Assembly (NCBI GenBank): GCA_016867505.1 | Contig: VGJH01000008.1 | Span: forward strand, 1 to 15,596 | DNA length: 15,596 bases | Source: Candidatus Bathyarchaeota archaeon | GTDB lineage: Archaea > Thermoproteota > Bathyarchaeia > TCS64 | Reading direction: 5' to 3' | Part shown: positions 14,675-15,596 of the stretch, one piece after another | Numbering within the stretch: the stretch's first letter is position 1 | Layout of the letters: every line of letters starts with the position of its first letter | The notes under the pieces: generated by a model | Told to the model about the DNA's origin: nothing | What the model saw: only the letters and a program-made list of their open reading frames with translations | Database searches by the model: none | Translations under genes and position numbers: made by a program

Positions 14675-15596
14675 GATTAGTAATAAAACAAAAAAGTATT
14701 CCGTATTGCCATTTGGTCCTCAACACCCAGTATTACCTGAACCAGTCCACTTGAAATTCCTTGTAGATGAAGAAAAAATTGTGGATGTATTACCTAATCT
14801 AGGGTATGTGCACAGAGGTATTGAGCGTGGCTGCGAGTTAAATGATTATAAACGTAACATTTACCTCACTGAACGTGTATGTGGAATCTGTAACTTTATT
14901 CATGGGGCAACCTATTCTGCTGGAATTGAGAAAATAACCGACACCGAAGTCCCTATTAGAGCTAAATATCTTAGAAGCATTTGGAGTGAGTTACAGAGAT
15001 TACAAAGTCATCTCCTATGGCTCGGATTATTTGCTGATGCAATAGGTTTTGAAAGCCTTTTCATGCAGATATGGCGTGACCGAGAGATGGTTCTTAGTCT
15101 AAATGAAAAAACCAATGGCCATAGAATACATCTTGAAACTAATTTAATTGGTGGAGCCAGAAAAGATATTGACGAATCACTAGCAAAAGTATACAAAGAA
15201 GATCTTAGTGTATTAAGAAAAAAAGTTGAGGCTCTTACCCCAGTCTTCCATAAAGATCCTGGAATAAAACAAAAATGTGAAGGAAAAGGCATACTACCCA
15301 AGAGTAAAGCCCGCTTCTTAGGTGCCGTGGGTCCAGTAATTAGAGGTAGTGGTTTAAAAGAAGACATCAGGATGACCGGCTATGAAGCATATGGCCAATT
15401 AGATTTTGAACCCATCGTATACAATGGTGAAGATGCATACTCACGAATGTTAGTGAGGTTTGATGAAACTCTCCAAGCCTTTGATCTAATTGATAAAGCG
15501 TTAAAGCAGATGCCTGAAGGCCCGATTTTAAATAAAAATACAAAGTTCCCAGAAGGATCAACAGTAGTTAGAAGTGAACAGCCACGGGGAGAGCTA
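14667..15596 (+). CDS. echE: EchE-like [NiFe] hydrogenase large subunit (NuoD family), 3' end outside window
   Basis: The first 310 codons of the catalytic large subunit, open to the last base. The start overlaps the previous gene by eight bases and follows a strong ribosome site. Motifs in order: PFGPQHPVLPEP (15-26), GYVHRGIERG (46-55), and ERVCGICNFIHG (69-80), which holds the N-terminal nickel ligands Cys 72 and Cys 75 and the conserved His 79. Then come the WSELQRLQSHLLWLG-type helix, GAVGPVIRGSG (about residues 219-229), and VRSEQPRGEL at the end. Complex I NuoD lacks the CGIC pair, so this is a hydrogenase-type subunit. The C-terminal CxxC that would complete the NiFe site, and an EchF-type ferredoxin gene, would lie beyond the window. 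It therefore cannot be proven here that the enzyme has a NiFe centre. Confidence 0.93.
   Translation, partial: MSEISNKTKKYSVLPFGPQHPVLPEPVHLKFLVDEEKIVDVLPNLGYVHRGIERGCELNDYKRNIYLTERVCGICNFIHGATYSAGIEKITDTEVPIRAKYLRSIWSELQRLQSHLLWLGLFADAIGFESLFMQIWRDREMVLSLNEKTNGHRIHLETNLIGGARKDIDESLAKVYKEDLSVLRKKVEALTPVFHKDPGIKQKCEGKGILPKSKARFLGAVGPVIRGSGLKEDIRMTGYEAYGQLDFEPIVYNGEDAYSRMLVRFDETLQAFDLIDKALKQMPEGPILNKNTKFPEGSTVVRSEQPRGEL

Noticed and set aside
15008..15561. Two minus-strand open frames over the end of the window
   Set aside because: They lie antisense to the echE large-subunit frame, which has clear hydrogenase motifs up to the last codon.
9644..15596. Annotation as respiratory complex I (nuo) genes
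   Set aside because: The large subunit keeps the CGIC nickel-ligand pair, the small subunit has CxGC rather than Cys-Cys, and gene order and sizes match Ech.
1..15596. tRNA, rRNA, CRISPR, transposon or phage features
   Set aside because: Gaps between genes are short and AT-rich, with no cloverleaf, no regularly spaced direct repeats and no transposase or integrase motif noticed.

Overview
This window looks like chromosomal DNA from a low-G+C anaerobic archaeon. The basis is HdrA-type flavoproteins fused to MvhD domains, an Ech-type group 4 [NiFe] hydrogenase gene set, three stand-alone Lrp/AsnC ligand-binding (RAM) proteins, TATA-like boxes about 25 bp before start codons with no leader, and GGAGGTGA-type ribosome sites inside operons. 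An Asgard or related lineage is possible, but no marker gene here settles the taxonomy. I found no tRNA, rRNA, insertion sequence or CRISPR array.

Layout. (1) Positions 2-4545, plus strand: two tandem, non-identical HdrA-MvhD fusion genes; the first is cut by the window start. (2) 4561-5489: three small RAM-domain proteins in minus/plus/minus orientation. (3) 5541-9277, minus strand, transcribed gdhA, then nfnA, then nfnB: NADP-type glutamate dehydrogenase followed by both subunits of an electron-bifurcating NADH-dependent ferredoxin:NADP+ oxidoreductase. (4) 9278-9643: a 366-bp divergent intergenic region with several palindromes. (5) 9644 to the window end, plus strand: a tightly overlapping operon in exact echABCDE order. 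Here the EchD/NuoC-like subunit is fused to a complete GltD/NfnB-like NAD(P)H flavoprotein with Fe-S motifs. The catalytic large subunit (EchE) runs off the end, so its C-terminal nickel ligands are not visible.

How the genes may work together (inference). Glutamate oxidation would give NADPH, and NfnAB would exchange NADPH, NADH and reduced ferredoxin. The Ech-like membrane complex would couple low-potential electrons to H2 and an ion gradient, and the HdrA pair would handle further flavin-based electron bifurcation. The most unusual element is the EchD-GltD fusion, which would give a membrane-bound Ech-type complex its own NAD(P)H port. The cluster of DNA-binding-domain-less amino-acid sensor proteins beside the glutamate and redox genes is the second point of interest.
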